A stretch of 64,000 nt of DNA from Herbaspirillum sp. SJZ107 (lineage in GTDB: Bacteria; Pseudomonadota; Gammaproteobacteria; Burkholderiales; Burkholderiaceae_D), in assembly GCF_006715485.1 (NCBI RefSeq), contig NZ_VFNH01000002.1, positions 372,001-436,000 on the forward strand. The letters are read 5' to 3'. A model generated the notes under the pieces. It was not told the origin of the DNA. It ran no database searches and saw only the letters and a list, made by a program, of their open reading frames with translations. Position numbers and translations under genes: made by a program. Positions 10,007 through 18,694 of the stretch are shown one piece after another (positions within the stretch are counted from its first letter, which is position 1; each line of letters starts with the position of its first letter).

Positions 10007-10639
10007 TTATTCTTTATTAGCGGGACGCAGTGCCGATTTCGGCCGGAAGGCCTTGCACACGTCCGGATTGGTTTCCATGTACGGCCCGCCAATCAGGTCG
10101 ATGCAGTACGGGACCGCGGCAAAGATGCCGCCGACGATGCTCTTGCCGTCGGCGTCCTTCAAGCCTTCCAGCGTTTCCTTGATCGACTTCGGCTGGCCCG
10201 GCAGGTTCATCACCAGCGCAGCATGGTCTTCGGTTTCGCGGATGACGGCGGTCTGGCGCGACAGGATCGCGGTCGGCACGAACTGCAGGCTGATCTGGCG
10301 CATCTGCTCGCCGAAGCCCGGCATCTCTTTCGTGCCGATGGCCAGCGTCGCTTCCGGCGTGACGTCGCGCCGCGCCGGGCCGGTGCCGCCGGTGGTCAGG
10401 ACCAGGTGGCAGCGCGCCGTATCGACCAGCTCGACCAGCGTCCGTTCGATGCTGGCGCGGTCGTCGGGGATCAGGCGGGTCTCGACGCGGAAGGGCGTTG
10501 TGATGGCCGATTGCAGCCATACCTGCAGCGCCGGGATGCCCTTGTCTTCGTAGACGCCGCCGCTGGCGCGGTCCGACACCGAGACCAGGCCGATCACGAG
10601 GTCGGCCGGCAGCTCGTCCACTTTATTCGTCAGACTCAT
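10007..10639 (-). CDS. mog: molybdopterin adenylyltransferase Mog
   Basis: A 210-residue MogA/MoaB-type protein that adenylylates molybdopterin before molybdate insertion. The signature 'VLTTGGTGPARRDVTPEAT' and the N-terminal 'IGLVSVSDRASGGVYEDKG' are clear, as is 'GMPGQPKSI'-type spacing near the C-terminus ('NLPGQPKSIKE'). Its start overlaps the end of darP by 17 bases, an arrangement that suggests a shared transcript. Other moa/moe genes are not in the window. Confidence 0.93.
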   Translation of the reverse strand: MSLTNKVDELPADLVIGLVSVSDRASGGVYEDKGIPALQVWLQSAITTPFRVETRLIPDDRASIERTLVELVDTARCHLVLTTGGTGPARRDVTPEATLAIGTKEMPGFGEQMRQISLQFVPTAILSRQTAVIRETEDHAALVMNLPGQPKSIKETLEGLKDADGKSIVGGIFAAVPYCIDLIGGPYMETNPDVCKAFRPKSALRPANKE

Positions 10640-11228
10640 CGTCGTCGCCTTCGTGTTCGTCGTCGCCGTCGGCCGCGGGCGCAGCCTTCTTCTTGGAGAC
10701 GTCCTTCAGGATCTGGAAGATCTCGCGGTAGGCTTTCGGCGGCTTGTTTTCGGCCTGCTCCTTGCGCGCATTGCGGATCAGGGTGCGCAGCTGCTGCACG
10801 TCCAGTTCCGGGTACTCTGCGAGCAGCTGGGTGAGGGCGTTGTCGTCGGCCAGCAGCTTGTCGCGGCGGCGCTCGAGCGCGTGCAAGGCAGCGGTTTCGG
10901 CTTTCGAGGCGCCTTTCCAGCTTTCGATGGCGCGCTGGATGACGGCGACTTCTTCCTCGTCGAGGGTACGCATCTTCTTGCCCACGAATTGCAGCTGGCG
11001 GCGGCGGCCTTCGTGGTTGGTGATGGTCTGGCATGCCAGGATGGCTTCCTTGACGTCCTCAGGCATCTCCACGCGCTTGACGCGGTCGCGCGGTGCATCG
11101 ATCAGTTGTTCGCCGAGTTTCTGCAACTCGTTGCTCTGACGCTTGAGCTCCGACTTGGAGGGGCGCTCGTATTCCGGTTCGAACTCGTCGGAGCGGAAGC
11201 CGACGGCGCCGCGATTTGCATTTGGCAT
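10623..11228 (-). CDS. darP: ribosome-associated protein DarP (YjgA, DUF615)
   Basis: A 201-residue highly charged helical protein. The central region 'RRRQLQFVGKKMR' and 'LRTLIRNARKEQAENKPPKA' are typical of DarP, which binds the 50S subunit late in assembly. The C-terminus is an unusually acidic tail (Asp/Glu repeats after residue 180). It is first in a run with mog, the esterase and the small acidic protein, and divergent from pmbA. Confidence 0.92.
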   Translation of the reverse strand: MPNANRGAVGFRSDEFEPEYERPSKSELKRQSNELQKLGEQLIDAPRDRVKRVEMPEDVKEAILACQTITNHEGRRRQLQFVGKKMRTLDEEEVAVIQRAIESWKGASKAETAALHALERRRDKLLADDNALTQLLAEYPELDVQQLRTLIRNARKEQAENKPPKAYREIFQILKDVSKKKAAPAADGDDEHEGDDDESDE

Positions 11229-11263
11229 GATATTCAGATGAGCTGGCGCACGGCCGGCCGGTA

Positions 11264-11296
11264 AAAACAGTAAACGGCTGCTATGATAACTGTTTT
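11264..11296. promoter_or_regulatory. inverted repeat in the darP/pmbA divergent region
   Basis: The 8-base arms AAAACAGT (11264-11271) and ACTGTTTT (11289-11296) are perfect inverted repeats separated by 17 bases, in the 91-base gap between two divergent genes. This could be an operator or overlap the promoters; no known regulator consensus is recognised. Confidence 0.35.
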
Positions 11297-11319
11297 AGGG
11301 CTCGCTACGAAAAACGCAC

Positions 11320-12672
11320 ATGAATGACGCCGTCTTCACCCACACCCAGGATCAGCTAAAGCAGCTCGCACGCGACGTGCTGGCATTCGCCAAGGAACAG
11401 GGCGCCAGCGCCGCATCGGTCGAGATCAGCGAGGGAAGCGGACTGGCGGTGACGGTGCGCAAAGGCCAGGTCGAGACCATCGAGCAGAACAAGGACAAGG
11501 GCATCGGTGTCTCGGTGTACTGCGGCCAGCGCCGCGGCCACGCCAACACCTCCGATTTCTCCACCGAGTCGCTGCGCGCGACCGTGGAAGCGGCCTACAA
11601 CATCGCCCGCTTCACCGCCGAAGACCCGGCCGCCGGCCTGCCCGACGAAGCGCTGCTGGAAACCAACCCGCGCGACCTGCGCCTGTGCTACCCGTGGGAC
11701 ATCAGCGCCGAGGAAGCCGCGCAGATCGCCAAGAGCTGCGAAGACGCCGCCTTTGCGGTGGACAAGCGCATCACCAACAGCGAAGGTGCCAGCGTTTACG
11801 TCCAGCAATCGCACTTCGTGGCCGCCAACAGCCTCGGTTTCTGCGCCGGCTACCCGTTCTCGCGCCACACGCTGTCGGTGGCGCCGATCGCCGGCCGCGG
11901 CAACGCCATGCAGCGCGACGACTGGTACACCTCCGCGCGCGACCCGAAAAAGCTGGCCGACCCGGAAAAAGTCGGCCGCTACGCCGCCGAGCGCGCACTG
12001 GCACGCCTGAACGCGCGTAAGCTCGATACCCGCACCTGCCCGGTACTGTTCGAAGCGCCGCTGGCGGCGGGCCTGCTCGGCGCCTTCGTCCAGGCCACCT
12101 CGGGCGGCGCGCTGTACCGCAAGTCGAGCTTCCTGCTCGATTCGCTGGGTCAGTCGATTTTCCCCTCGCACATCAACATCGTCGAAGACCCGCACGTGGT
12201 CGGCGGCGTCGGCTCCTCGCCCTTCGACGAGGAAGGCGTGCGCACCCAGACCCGCAAGGTCGTCAGCGACGGCGTACTGCAGGGCTATTTCCTGTCCTCA
12301 TACACGGCGCGCAAGCTGGGCATGCAGACCACCGGCAACGCCGGCGGCTCGCACAACCTCGAAATGAAGTCGAAGGAAACGAAAATCGCCGACGACTTCG
12401 AGGGCATGCTGCGCAAGATGGGCACCGGCCTGCTGGTCACCGAACTGATGGGGCAGGGCACCAACTACGTCACCGGCGATTATTCGCGCGGCGCCTCGGG
12501 CTACTGGGTCGAGAATGGCGTGATCCAGTATCCGGTGGAAGAGATCACCATCGCCGGCAACATGAAGGAAATGTTCCAGCAGATCGTGGGTATCGGCAAT
12601 GACGTGCTGACGCGCGGCAATAAGTCGACCGGTTCGATCCTGATCGAAAAGATGGTAGTGGCCGGCAACTGA
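11320..12672 (+). CDS. pmbA: metalloprotease-related PmbA/TldE
   Basis: A 450-residue PmbA (TldE) protein, the partner of TldD in an intracellular heteromeric protease that degrades unfolded peptides and matures some antibiotics. Landmarks are 'GIGVSVYCGQRRGHA', 'SFLLDSLGQSIFP', 'SSPFDEEGVRTQ' and the C-terminal 'GQGTNYVTGDYSRGASG'. As known for TldE subunits, it lacks the HExxH metal site. tldD is not in the window. It is followed by a good intrinsic terminator. Confidence 0.95.
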   Translation: MNDAVFTHTQDQLKQLARDVLAFAKEQGASAASVEISEGSGLAVTVRKGQVETIEQNKDKGIGVSVYCGQRRGHANTSDFSTESLRATVEAAYNIARFTAEDPAAGLPDEALLETNPRDLRLCYPWDISAEEAAQIAKSCEDAAFAVDKRITNSEGASVYVQQSHFVAANSLGFCAGYPFSRHTLSVAPIAGRGNAMQRDDWYTSARDPKKLADPEKVGRYAAERALARLNARKLDTRTCPVLFEAPLAAGLLGAFVQATSGGALYRKSSFLLDSLGQSIFPSHINIVEDPHVVGGVGSSPFDEEGVRTQTRKVVSDGVLQGYFLSSYTARKLGMQTTGNAGGSHNLEMKSKETKIADDFEGMLRKMGTGLLVTELMGQGTNYVTGDYSRGASGYWVENGVIQYPVEEITIAGNMKEMFQQIVGIGNDVLTRGNKSTGSILIEKMVVAGN

Positions 12673-12700
12673 TTCCAGCCACGCTCAGTGACACCATGAA

Positions 12701-12722
12701 GGCAGCCGCGGCTGCCTTTTTT
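12701..12722 (+). terminator. intrinsic terminator after pmbA
   Basis: A GC-rich 16-base palindrome at 12701-12716 followed by six T residues (12717-12722). It sits between pmbA and the convergent LysR gene, and the T-tract ends at the LysR stop codon. Confidence 0.85.
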
Positions 12723-13630
12723 CATGCCGGCGCGCCGAAGCGTTCGCGGTACAGGCCCGCGATCCAGTCGACGAACACGCGCAGGCGCGGCGACAGCTGG
12801 CGCCGGTACGGGTACAGCGCCGACAGCGGGAAATCCGGGCTGCGCCACTGCTTCAACACCTCGACCAGGCGGCCGTCGGCCAGTTCCTGCTCGATATGGA
12901 AGCGCGGCACCTGGATCAGGCCGCAGCCGCGCAAGGCGCCCAGCACGTAGTTTTCCGCATCGTTGACCGACAGCCAGCCCGGCAGGTCGAAGCGGCGCGC
13001 CTCGCCATCGACGTCCAGTTCGAGCGGGTAATCCAGACCGCCGCTACTGGCAAAGAACCCCACCACCTGGTGCGCCGCCAACTCGTCGGGATGGCGCGGC
13101 GTCCCGTGGGCGGCCAGGTAGTCCGGGCTGGCCACGATCGCCTGCGGCATCAGCGCCAGCCGCCGTGCCACCAGGCTCTGGTCGCGCGGGGCACCGGCCC
13201 GGATCACGCAATCGACCCCTTCACGCACCAGGTCGACCAGCCGGTCGCCGCTGCTGAGTACCAATTCGACCTCCGGATACAGCGTGTGGAATTCACCGAT
13301 GCGCGGCAGCACGACCCGCGTGGCATGGGTGCCCGACATGTCGACCCGCAGCACCCCGCGCGGACTGGAGGCGCCCTGGCGGAACACGGCCTCGGCATCG
13401 TCCAGGTCGCTCAGCACCTGCACGCAGCGCTCGTAGTACGCCTGTCCGTCGAGGGTCGGCCGGACGTGGCGCGTGGTGCGTTCCAGCAGGCGCGTGCCCA
13501 GCCGCGTCTCGAGGGCCTTGATCGCGTGGGTGGCGGTCGCGCGCGGAATGCCGAGCAGGTCGGCGGCGCGGCTGAACCTGTTCTGCTCGACGATGCGGGT
13601 AAACAGTTGCAGGGTATCGAGACGGTCCAT
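12722..13630 (-). CDS. LysR-family transcriptional regulator
   Basis: A 302-residue LTTR. The N-terminal winged helix-turn-helix is visible ('LQLFTRIVEQNRFSRAADLL', 'ATATHAIKALETRLGTRLL'), followed by a two-lobed periplasmic-binding-like effector domain from about residue 90. The subgroup resembles regulators of SDR/quinone-type detoxification genes. It is divergent from the SDR gene at 13737, the classic LTTR layout, so it probably controls that gene; the effector is unknown. Confidence 0.92.
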   Translation of the reverse strand: MDRLDTLQLFTRIVEQNRFSRAADLLGIPRATATHAIKALETRLGTRLLERTTRHVRPTLDGQAYYERCVQVLSDLDDAEAVFRQGASSPRGVLRVDMSGTHATRVVLPRIGEFHTLYPEVELVLSSGDRLVDLVREGVDCVIRAGAPRDQSLVARRLALMPQAIVASPDYLAAHGTPRHPDELAAHQVVGFFASSGGLDYPLELDVDGEARRFDLPGWLSVNDAENYVLGALRGCGLIQVPRFHIEQELADGRLVEVLKQWRSPDFPLSALYPYRRQLSPRLRVFVDWIAGLYRERFGAPA

Positions 13631-13736
13631 ATTATTGATGGATATTGAATAGTGTTGTTCTGTGTGCCCAGTTTATCTCCTGTTTCGAAACGATGAGAAT
13701 ACCGGCATCCATTTCAACCCATTCAAGGAGAACAGC

Positions 13737-14477
13737 ATGACCATCGAATACAAGGGCGTGGCCCTGGTGACCGGCGCCTCGCGCGGCATCGGACGCGCCA
13801 TCGCACTGCGCCTGGCGCGCGACGGTTTCGACATCGTCGTCAACTATGCGGGCAATGCCGCCAAGGCGCAGGAGACGGCGCAGGCCGTCGAAGCGCTGGG
13901 CCGCAAGGCGCTCGCCGTGCAGGCCGACGTCGCCGACGCCGACGCCGTGGCACGCCTGTTCGAGGCCGCGCAGCAGGCGTTCGGGCGCATCGACGTCGTG
14001 GTCAACAGTGCCGGCGTGATGCCGATGGCCCAAATCAGTCCGGACAAGCTCGAGGACTTCGACCGCGTGATCGCCACCAACCTGCGCGGCAGCTTCCTGG
14101 TGCTGGGCCAGGCCGCGCAGCACCTGAAGGAAGGCGGGCGCATCATCGCCCTGTCCACCAGCGTGATCGCCAAGTCCTTCCCGGGCTATGGTCCCTACAT
14201 TGCCAGCAAGGCCGGCACCGAGGGCCTGGTGCACGTGCTGGCCAACGAGCTGCGCGGCCGCGGCATCACGGTGAACGCCGTCGCGCCGGGGCCGGTCGGC
14301 ACCGAGCTGTTCTTGAACGGCAAGTCGGATGAGCAGATCGCCCAGATCGGGAAAATGGCGCCGCTGGAACGCATCGGCGAGCCGGACGAGATCGCGGCGG
14401 CCGTGTCCTTCCTGGCCGGTCCGGACGGCGCCTGGGTGAATTCGCAAGTCGTGCGCGTCAACGGCGGCTTTGCCTGA
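13737..14477 (+). CDS. SDR-family oxidoreductase
   Basis: A 246-residue short-chain dehydrogenase/reductase. It has the Rossmann motif 'TGASRGIGRAIAL', 'NSAGVMP', catalytic Ser in 'IIALSTSV', and the YxxxK pair in 'YGPYIASKAG'. It ends in a typical 'VVRVNGGFA'. AAGGAG lies six bases before the ATG at 13737, which is why the longer upstream frame is rejected. Divergent from the LysR gene. Substrate unknown. Confidence 0.92.
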   Translation: MTIEYKGVALVTGASRGIGRAIALRLARDGFDIVVNYAGNAAKAQETAQAVEALGRKALAVQADVADADAVARLFEAAQQAFGRIDVVVNSAGVMPMAQISPDKLEDFDRVIATNLRGSFLVLGQAAQHLKEGGRIIALSTSVIAKSFPGYGPYIASKAGTEGLVHVLANELRGRGITVNAVAPGPVGTELFLNGKSDEQIAQIGKMAPLERIGEPDEIAAAVSFLAGPDGAWVNSQVVRVNGGFA

Positions 14478-14584
14478 GCCAGGGCAGGCAGGCGTGCAGC
14501 CGGTCGAAAATGGACCGGCTCGCACGCGAATTTTAGGTTCCTGCAATAATGTGCGGCTAAGCATTCCACATAACAAGGAACCCC

Positions 14585-15238
14585 ATGGATATCGTCAAAG
14601 TCTCCCAGCAGCGCTACAGCGCCAAAGCCTACGATCCGGCCCGCCAGGTGCCGGAAGAGATCATGCAGCAGATCTACGAGGTGGTGCGCAACAGCCCGTC
14701 GTCGGTCAACTCGCAACCGTGGCACTTCATCGTCGCCAGTACCCCGGAAGGCAAGGCACGCCTGGCCAAGGGCGTCCAGGGCGGCTACGCCTTCAACGAA
14801 GCCAAGGTGCGTGACGCCTCGCACGTGATCCTGTTCTGCACCCGCGTCGAGGCCGAGCCGGCTCAGCTGGAGCGCATCCTCGACAAGGAAGAAGCCGACG
14901 GCCGCTTCGCCGACGACACCGTCCGCGGCTATTCGGCCAACAGCCGCAAGCACTTCACCAACCTGCACCGCTACACCTACAAAGACCTGCCGCAGTGGTA
15001 CGAGAAGCAGGTGTATATTGCGCTGGGCAACGCCATGCTGGCTGCCGCGGCACTGGGCGTCGACAGCACGCCGATGGAAGGCATCGACGTGGGCGCGCTG
15101 GACGCGGAACTGGGCCTGCACGAGCAGGGCCTGTCGAGCCTGGTGATGCTGAGCCTCGGCTACCACGCCGACAGCGACTTCAATGCCAAGCTGCCGAAGT
15201 CGCGCCTGTCCCAGGAAGACCTGTTTACCTTCCTGTAA
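14585..15238 (+). CDS. nfsB: oxygen-insensitive NAD(P)H nitroreductase, NfsB-like
   Basis: A 217-residue FMN-dependent homodimeric nitroreductase of the NfsB/dihydropteridine reductase group. The protein begins like the family ('VSQQRYSAKAYDP'), with 'RNSPSSVNSQPWHFIVA' forming the FMN site and 'GIDVGALDAELGL' near the end. AAGGAA is before the ATG. It reduces nitroaromatics and quinones; the natural role is uncertain. Confidence 0.9.
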   Translation: MDIVKVSQQRYSAKAYDPARQVPEEIMQQIYEVVRNSPSSVNSQPWHFIVASTPEGKARLAKGVQGGYAFNEAKVRDASHVILFCTRVEAEPAQLERILDKEEADGRFADDTVRGYSANSRKHFTNLHRYTYKDLPQWYEKQVYIALGNAMLAAAALGVDSTPMEGIDVGALDAELGLHEQGLSSLVMLSLGYHADSDFNAKLPKSRLSQEDLFTFL

Positions 15239-15244
15239 CAGCGT

Positions 15245-16066
15245 TCACCGGACGATCCCGAACGGCCTGAGCAACGGAAACCAGGCCCGTTCGAGGATCT
15301 TCCCGAAACCTGCACTGCTCGGGTACAGCTCATTGTCCCAATCCTGTGCGTAGGTGCCGTCGTCGTTCGACAGCACCCCACGGCTGTCGACGTGGAACAC
15401 GCGCTCGATCGGCGAGTGGAATTCCGCCAGCACCTGTTCGTTGATCGCATCCATCAGCCGCCGGATGACTTCCTTGCGGTAGGCCAGATCCGGGTTGACC
15501 CCGGCCTCGTCCATCATCGTCGTGATCCAGCCGCCATGCGCATGGGTAAAGCTGCGGCCGTCGGGGACCGGATAATCGTAACCGTTGAGGAAGATCGGCT
15601 GCAGCCAGGTGGTCTTGCGGTAGGCCCAGCGGATCGTGCGGATGATGCCGTTCAAGCCTTCATCGATGTGGTACAGCAGCAGGTCGAGCCGCTCGGGCGA
15701 GAGGCAATCGGCGGGCGCCAGGGCGGTCGAGCAGTCGTCGTGCAGGGCCAGGCCGTATTCGAGGGCATCGTTGGCGGCGCCGCCGAGATAGAACTCGCTG
15801 AAGCGGAAATCCGGTTTCAGGCGGGTGCGCAGCAGGTCGGCATAGATGCCGTCGCCGATGTACTGGTTCAGGCGCGCGCCGTTGAAGCCGAGCAGGCGGA
15901 TGACCGCATGCTCGGGCGCCACCGACGGATGCGTGGCCAGCGCGTGCAGGAGGGTCTGGTCGCCGTGCCAGAACCAGGAGTCGCCGAGCGCCAGCCCGGC
16001 GGGCGGCAGGTCGCCCGCTTCCAGGCTGTCGCCCGGCCGATAGACCCTGCCGCCCGTGTGTGCCAT
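15245..16066 (-). CDS. SGNH/GDSL-like hydrolase family protein
   Basis: About 273 residues. The N-terminal 'LALGDSWFWHGDQTLL' resembles the nucleophile block of SGNH hydrolases (Gly-Asp-Ser), and 'NELYPSSAGFGKI' near the end occupies the place of the catalytic block V, although the expected DxxH is not obvious. 'YLGGAANDALEYGLAL' could be the Gly/Asn blocks. No signal peptide from the chosen ATG at 16066, which has GGGAG ahead. A hydrolytic role is inferred from the motifs; the substrate is unknown. Confidence 0.65.
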   Translation of the reverse strand: MAHTGGRVYRPGDSLEAGDLPPAGLALGDSWFWHGDQTLLHALATHPSVAPEHAVIRLLGFNGARLNQYIGDGIYADLLRTRLKPDFRFSEFYLGGAANDALEYGLALHDDCSTALAPADCLSPERLDLLLYHIDEGLNGIIRTIRWAYRKTTWLQPIFLNGYDYPVPDGRSFTHAHGGWITTMMDEAGVNPDLAYRKEVIRRLMDAINEQVLAEFHSPIERVFHVDSRGVLSNDDGTYAQDWDNELYPSSAGFGKILERAWFPLLRPFGIVR

Positions 16067-16124
16067 GCCCGCTCCCCGTCGATTCCCCCGTTTGACAGGG
16101 CAGGGCGCGGGCCGGTTCCTTGCG

Positions 16125-17258
16125 TTACTTGAGTGCGCGCAGAGCCTGCAGCACCGGTTGCAGCACGGCGGCGCCCAGGCGCGCGCTGCGCGCGCCATCC
16201 CAGCCGACCTGCGGGTCGGGGTCGTTGGCGTTGTCCTTGAACGGCAGTTCCAGCGTCAGCGACAGGCAGCCGAAGGCGTGCGTGATGTAGGGCGAACCCA
16301 TGGTCAGCACTTCGTCGGTGAACGGCACTTTTTCGTAGCCGTAGTCGGTCTGGAAGTCCGGGCTGGCGATCATGAAGTTCTCGGCGAAGGCCTTTTCGGC
16401 CGCGGCCTGCTCCGGCGTGAAGTTGGGCAGGGCGTCGCTGCCGGCCACGAACACGTAGGGCAGGCCCTCGTCGCCGTGGACGTCGAGGCAGACGTCGACA
16501 CCGGTTTCATGCATCTTCTGGCGCACCAGGAAGACTTCCGGACTGCGCTCCATGGTCGGGTTATACCACTCGCGGTTCAGGTTGGCGCCGGCGGCGTTGG
16601 TGCGCAGGTTGCCGCGTACCGAGCCGTCCGGGTTCATGTTCGGCACCACGTAGAACACGCTTTCTTTTAACAGCTGCCGTCCGAACGGGTGCGCCGGATC
16701 GAGCAGGGCGTCGAGCATGCCTTCGACGAACCACTCGGCCATCGTCTCGCCCGGGTGCTGGCGTGCGATTACCCAGACCTTCTTCTTGCCGGCGTCGGGT
16801 TCGCCGATGACCAGCATGTTCAGGTCGCGGCCGTCGACGGTCGAGCCGAGGTCGACCATGCGCACGTTTTCCGAGAGCTGGGCGCGGTCGAGCAGCTCCA
16901 GGTGGCGTTCCCACGAGTACGGCTCGAAGTAGGCGTAGTAAACGCTGTCCATGGCCGGGGTGTGCTCGATGGTGAGTACCTGGCCGTCGAAGCTGGTCGG
17001 CACGCGGAACCAGTTGATGCGGTCATAGCTGGCCATGGCGTTGTAGTCTTCCCAGCCCTTCGGGTAGGCCGACTGGCCGGCGTTGAGCAGGCGGATCGTG
17101 CAGGGTTCGGCCTGCGCGCCCTGCAGGCGGAAGTAGAACCACTGGATGATGTCGGCGTGCGAGTCCTTGCGGATGTTCAGGTCGATGGCGCTGGCGCTGG
17201 TGGCGTTCACGATCTCGATGGCGCCAGCGTCGAACTGGCTGCTGATCTTGATAGACAT
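16125..17258 (-). CDS. M14 zinc carboxypeptidase, cytosolic carboxypeptidase-like
   Basis: A 377-residue enzyme with the cytosolic carboxypeptidase (CCP/Nna1) layout: an N-terminal beta domain of about 125 residues, then the M14 domain with 'ARQHPGETMAEWF' (zinc ligands His and Glu), the asparagine/arginine block 'NMNPDGSVRGNLRTNAAG' and 'DVHGDEG' (third ligand), and a catalytic Glu in 'LTLELPF'. No signal peptide, so cytoplasmic. Eukaryotic relatives remove glutamates from tubulin; bacterial substrates are unknown. Confidence 0.9.
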   Translation of the reverse strand: MSIKISSQFDAGAIEIVNATSASAIDLNIRKDSHADIIQWFYFRLQGAQAEPCTIRLLNAGQSAYPKGWEDYNAMASYDRINWFRVPTSFDGQVLTIEHTPAMDSVYYAYFEPYSWERHLELLDRAQLSENVRMVDLGSTVDGRDLNMLVIGEPDAGKKKVWVIARQHPGETMAEWFVEGMLDALLDPAHPFGRQLLKESVFYVVPNMNPDGSVRGNLRTNAAGANLNREWYNPTMERSPEVFLVRQKMHETGVDVCLDVHGDEGLPYVFVAGSDALPNFTPEQAAAEKAFAENFMIASPDFQTDYGYEKVPFTDEVLTMGSPYITHAFGCLSLTLELPFKDNANDPDPQVGWDGARSARLGAAVLQPVLQALRALK

Positions 17259-17417
17259 GGTCTGTCCTGTTGTTGTTGGCTGGTGAGGGCTGCATGATAC
17301 CGCCTTTCTCCGGCGCTATCGGCGGGTCTGCGGCGGCGCAAAGTCCGGATGTGATGCTTTTGCTACCTTTCTTGCTCGGCCGCAGCGCCTATGCTGGGTC
17401 AATAAGAAGGAGACGAC

Positions 17418-17678
17418 ATGTTGGAGATTTGTCCGAGGCAAACGGCCATCCTCAGCATCGACAGCCGCGGTTTCTGGCTGCGCTGCCGCGATGAGGAACT
17501 GTACGTGCCGTTTGCGCTGTTCCCCTGGTTCGAGCACGCCACGGTGGCGCAGCTGTGCCTCGTGCAGTGCATCGGCGAGTCCTGCCTGTACTGGCCGGAA
17601 CTCGACGTCGAACTGGGGCTGAACCGGCTGCGCAGCCAGATGGTGGCGGCGCAGTATGCGGGCGGGGTGGACTGCTAG
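17418..17678 (+). CDS. DUF2442 domain protein
   Basis: An 86-residue protein whose 'GFWLRCRDEELYVPFALFPWF' (spread over residues 18-38) and 'LYWPELDVEL' match the DUF2442 pattern. Such proteins are often encoded beside toxin-like DUF4160 genes, but no such partner is present here. AAGGAG precedes the ATG. The stop overlaps the convergent paaX end by four bases. Confidence 0.75.
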   Translation: MLEICPRQTAILSIDSRGFWLRCRDEELYVPFALFPWFEHATVAQLCLVQCIGESCLYWPELDVELGLNRLRSQMVAAQYAGGVDC

Positions 17679-18601
17679 CGCAATCCGCCGAAGCGCGCAT
17701 AGAAGACCGCATCCGCGTCCGGCGCGCCCGCATCCTCGCGCCGCAGCACCTGCATCAGATGGTCTTCCGCCGGCGCCCACACCTGGCGGTAGATCGCCTG
17801 TGCCAGCGCATAGGCTTCCGAGCCCGGCCACGGTTGCGGCAGCAGGTCCAGCGGCAGCATCGGGTCGTGCAACTGCACCCGGCGATAGGCGTGGATCAGC
17901 AGGCTGCGCATCACGAAGGCGGCCTGCGGTGCCGGGGTTTCTCCAGACTGCAACAGCGCCAGCAGCGGCGTGAAGTCGTCGATGAAGCGGCGGTAGCTGG
18001 CCGCCACGCCCGACAAATCCCAGCCTTCGCGCACCAGTTCGCCGAGCGGGCGCGCCCCGACGCCGGGCAGTTCGGTGGCGTTGCAGACGAAGATCCTGCC
18101 CTCGCCATCGACGCGTTTCAGGATCTCGGCCAGGCTGCCGGCATCGAAGGCCGGATGCACCAGCAGCCCCGGCGCCAGCATGGCGAAACCTTCCCACTCC
18201 AGCTCCTTGCGCACCGCCGCGCGCAGCTCGGCCGTGATGCTGCCGTTGGGGGCGAGCAGCAGGGTCCAGCTGCCGTCCCAGTCGAGCCCGGGTGGCGCGT
18301 AGATGCGGCGGTTGGCGCGCTCGAAGCGCGGCCGCGCCTCTTCCAGCAGGGCGTAGGCACTGCGCCGTCCCTCGCGGCTGGCGACCAGCCAGCCTTCCTG
18401 CACCAGGCGGAACACGCTGGTGCGCACCAGGCGCTCGGTCGCCCCCATCGGCGCCACCAGTTCGATCAGGCTGCCCAGCCACAGGCGCGTGCCGTGCGGG
18501 GCGATGGCGTCGCCGAAGATGGTCATCACCAGCGATTTCGAGCGCGGCGGATCGGTGCTGAGGAAGTGGTCGATCCACTGGTTGCCGGTGAGCTGGGTCA
18601 T
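17675..18601 (-). CDS. paaX: phenylacetate operon repressor PaaX
   Basis: A 308-residue PaaX-family regulator, GntR-like winged HTH at residues about 25-90 ('SLVMTIFGDAIAPHGTRLW', 'LVRTSVFRLVQEGWL') followed by the PaaX-specific domain ('YAPPGLDWDGSWTLLLAP'). In known systems PaaX binds the promoter region of paa genes and is released by phenylacetyl-CoA. It is divergent from paaA with a 93-base gap. The start at 18601 lacks a strong Shine-Dalgarno; an upstream in-frame start is not supported. Confidence 0.94.
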   Translation of the reverse strand: MTQLTGNQWIDHFLSTDPPRSKSLVMTIFGDAIAPHGTRLWLGSLIELVAPMGATERLVRTSVFRLVQEGWLVASREGRRSAYALLEEARPRFERANRRIYAPPGLDWDGSWTLLLAPNGSITAELRAAVRKELEWEGFAMLAPGLLVHPAFDAGSLAEILKRVDGEGRIFVCNATELPGVGARPLGELVREGWDLSGVAASYRRFIDDFTPLLALLQSGETPAPQAAFVMRSLLIHAYRRVQLHDPMLPLDLLPQPWPGSEAYALAQAIYRQVWAPAEDHLMQVLRREDAGAPDADAVFYARFGGLR

Positions 18602-18694
18602 GTTTATTGTACTTCGATATGATTCAAAATTCTGGTGTACATCGCATTTTTTGTATCGTATTATGGATTCAGACACGAGACAAGGGGAGACAGC
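18602..18694. promoter_or_regulatory. paaX/paaA divergent promoter region with candidate operator repeats
   Basis: This AT-rich gap holds two similar stretches, TCGATATGATTCA (near 18615) and TCGTATTATGGATTCA (near 18656). They may be half-sites for PaaX, whose Enterobacterial operator also contains TGATTC. Assignment is by similarity only. AGGGGAGA at its right end is the paaA ribosome binding site. Confidence 0.4.

Noticed and set aside
17418..17678. DUF2442 gene as half of a toxin-antitoxin pair
   Set aside because: No DUF4160 or other toxin-like gene is next to it; neighbours are a carboxypeptidase and paaX.
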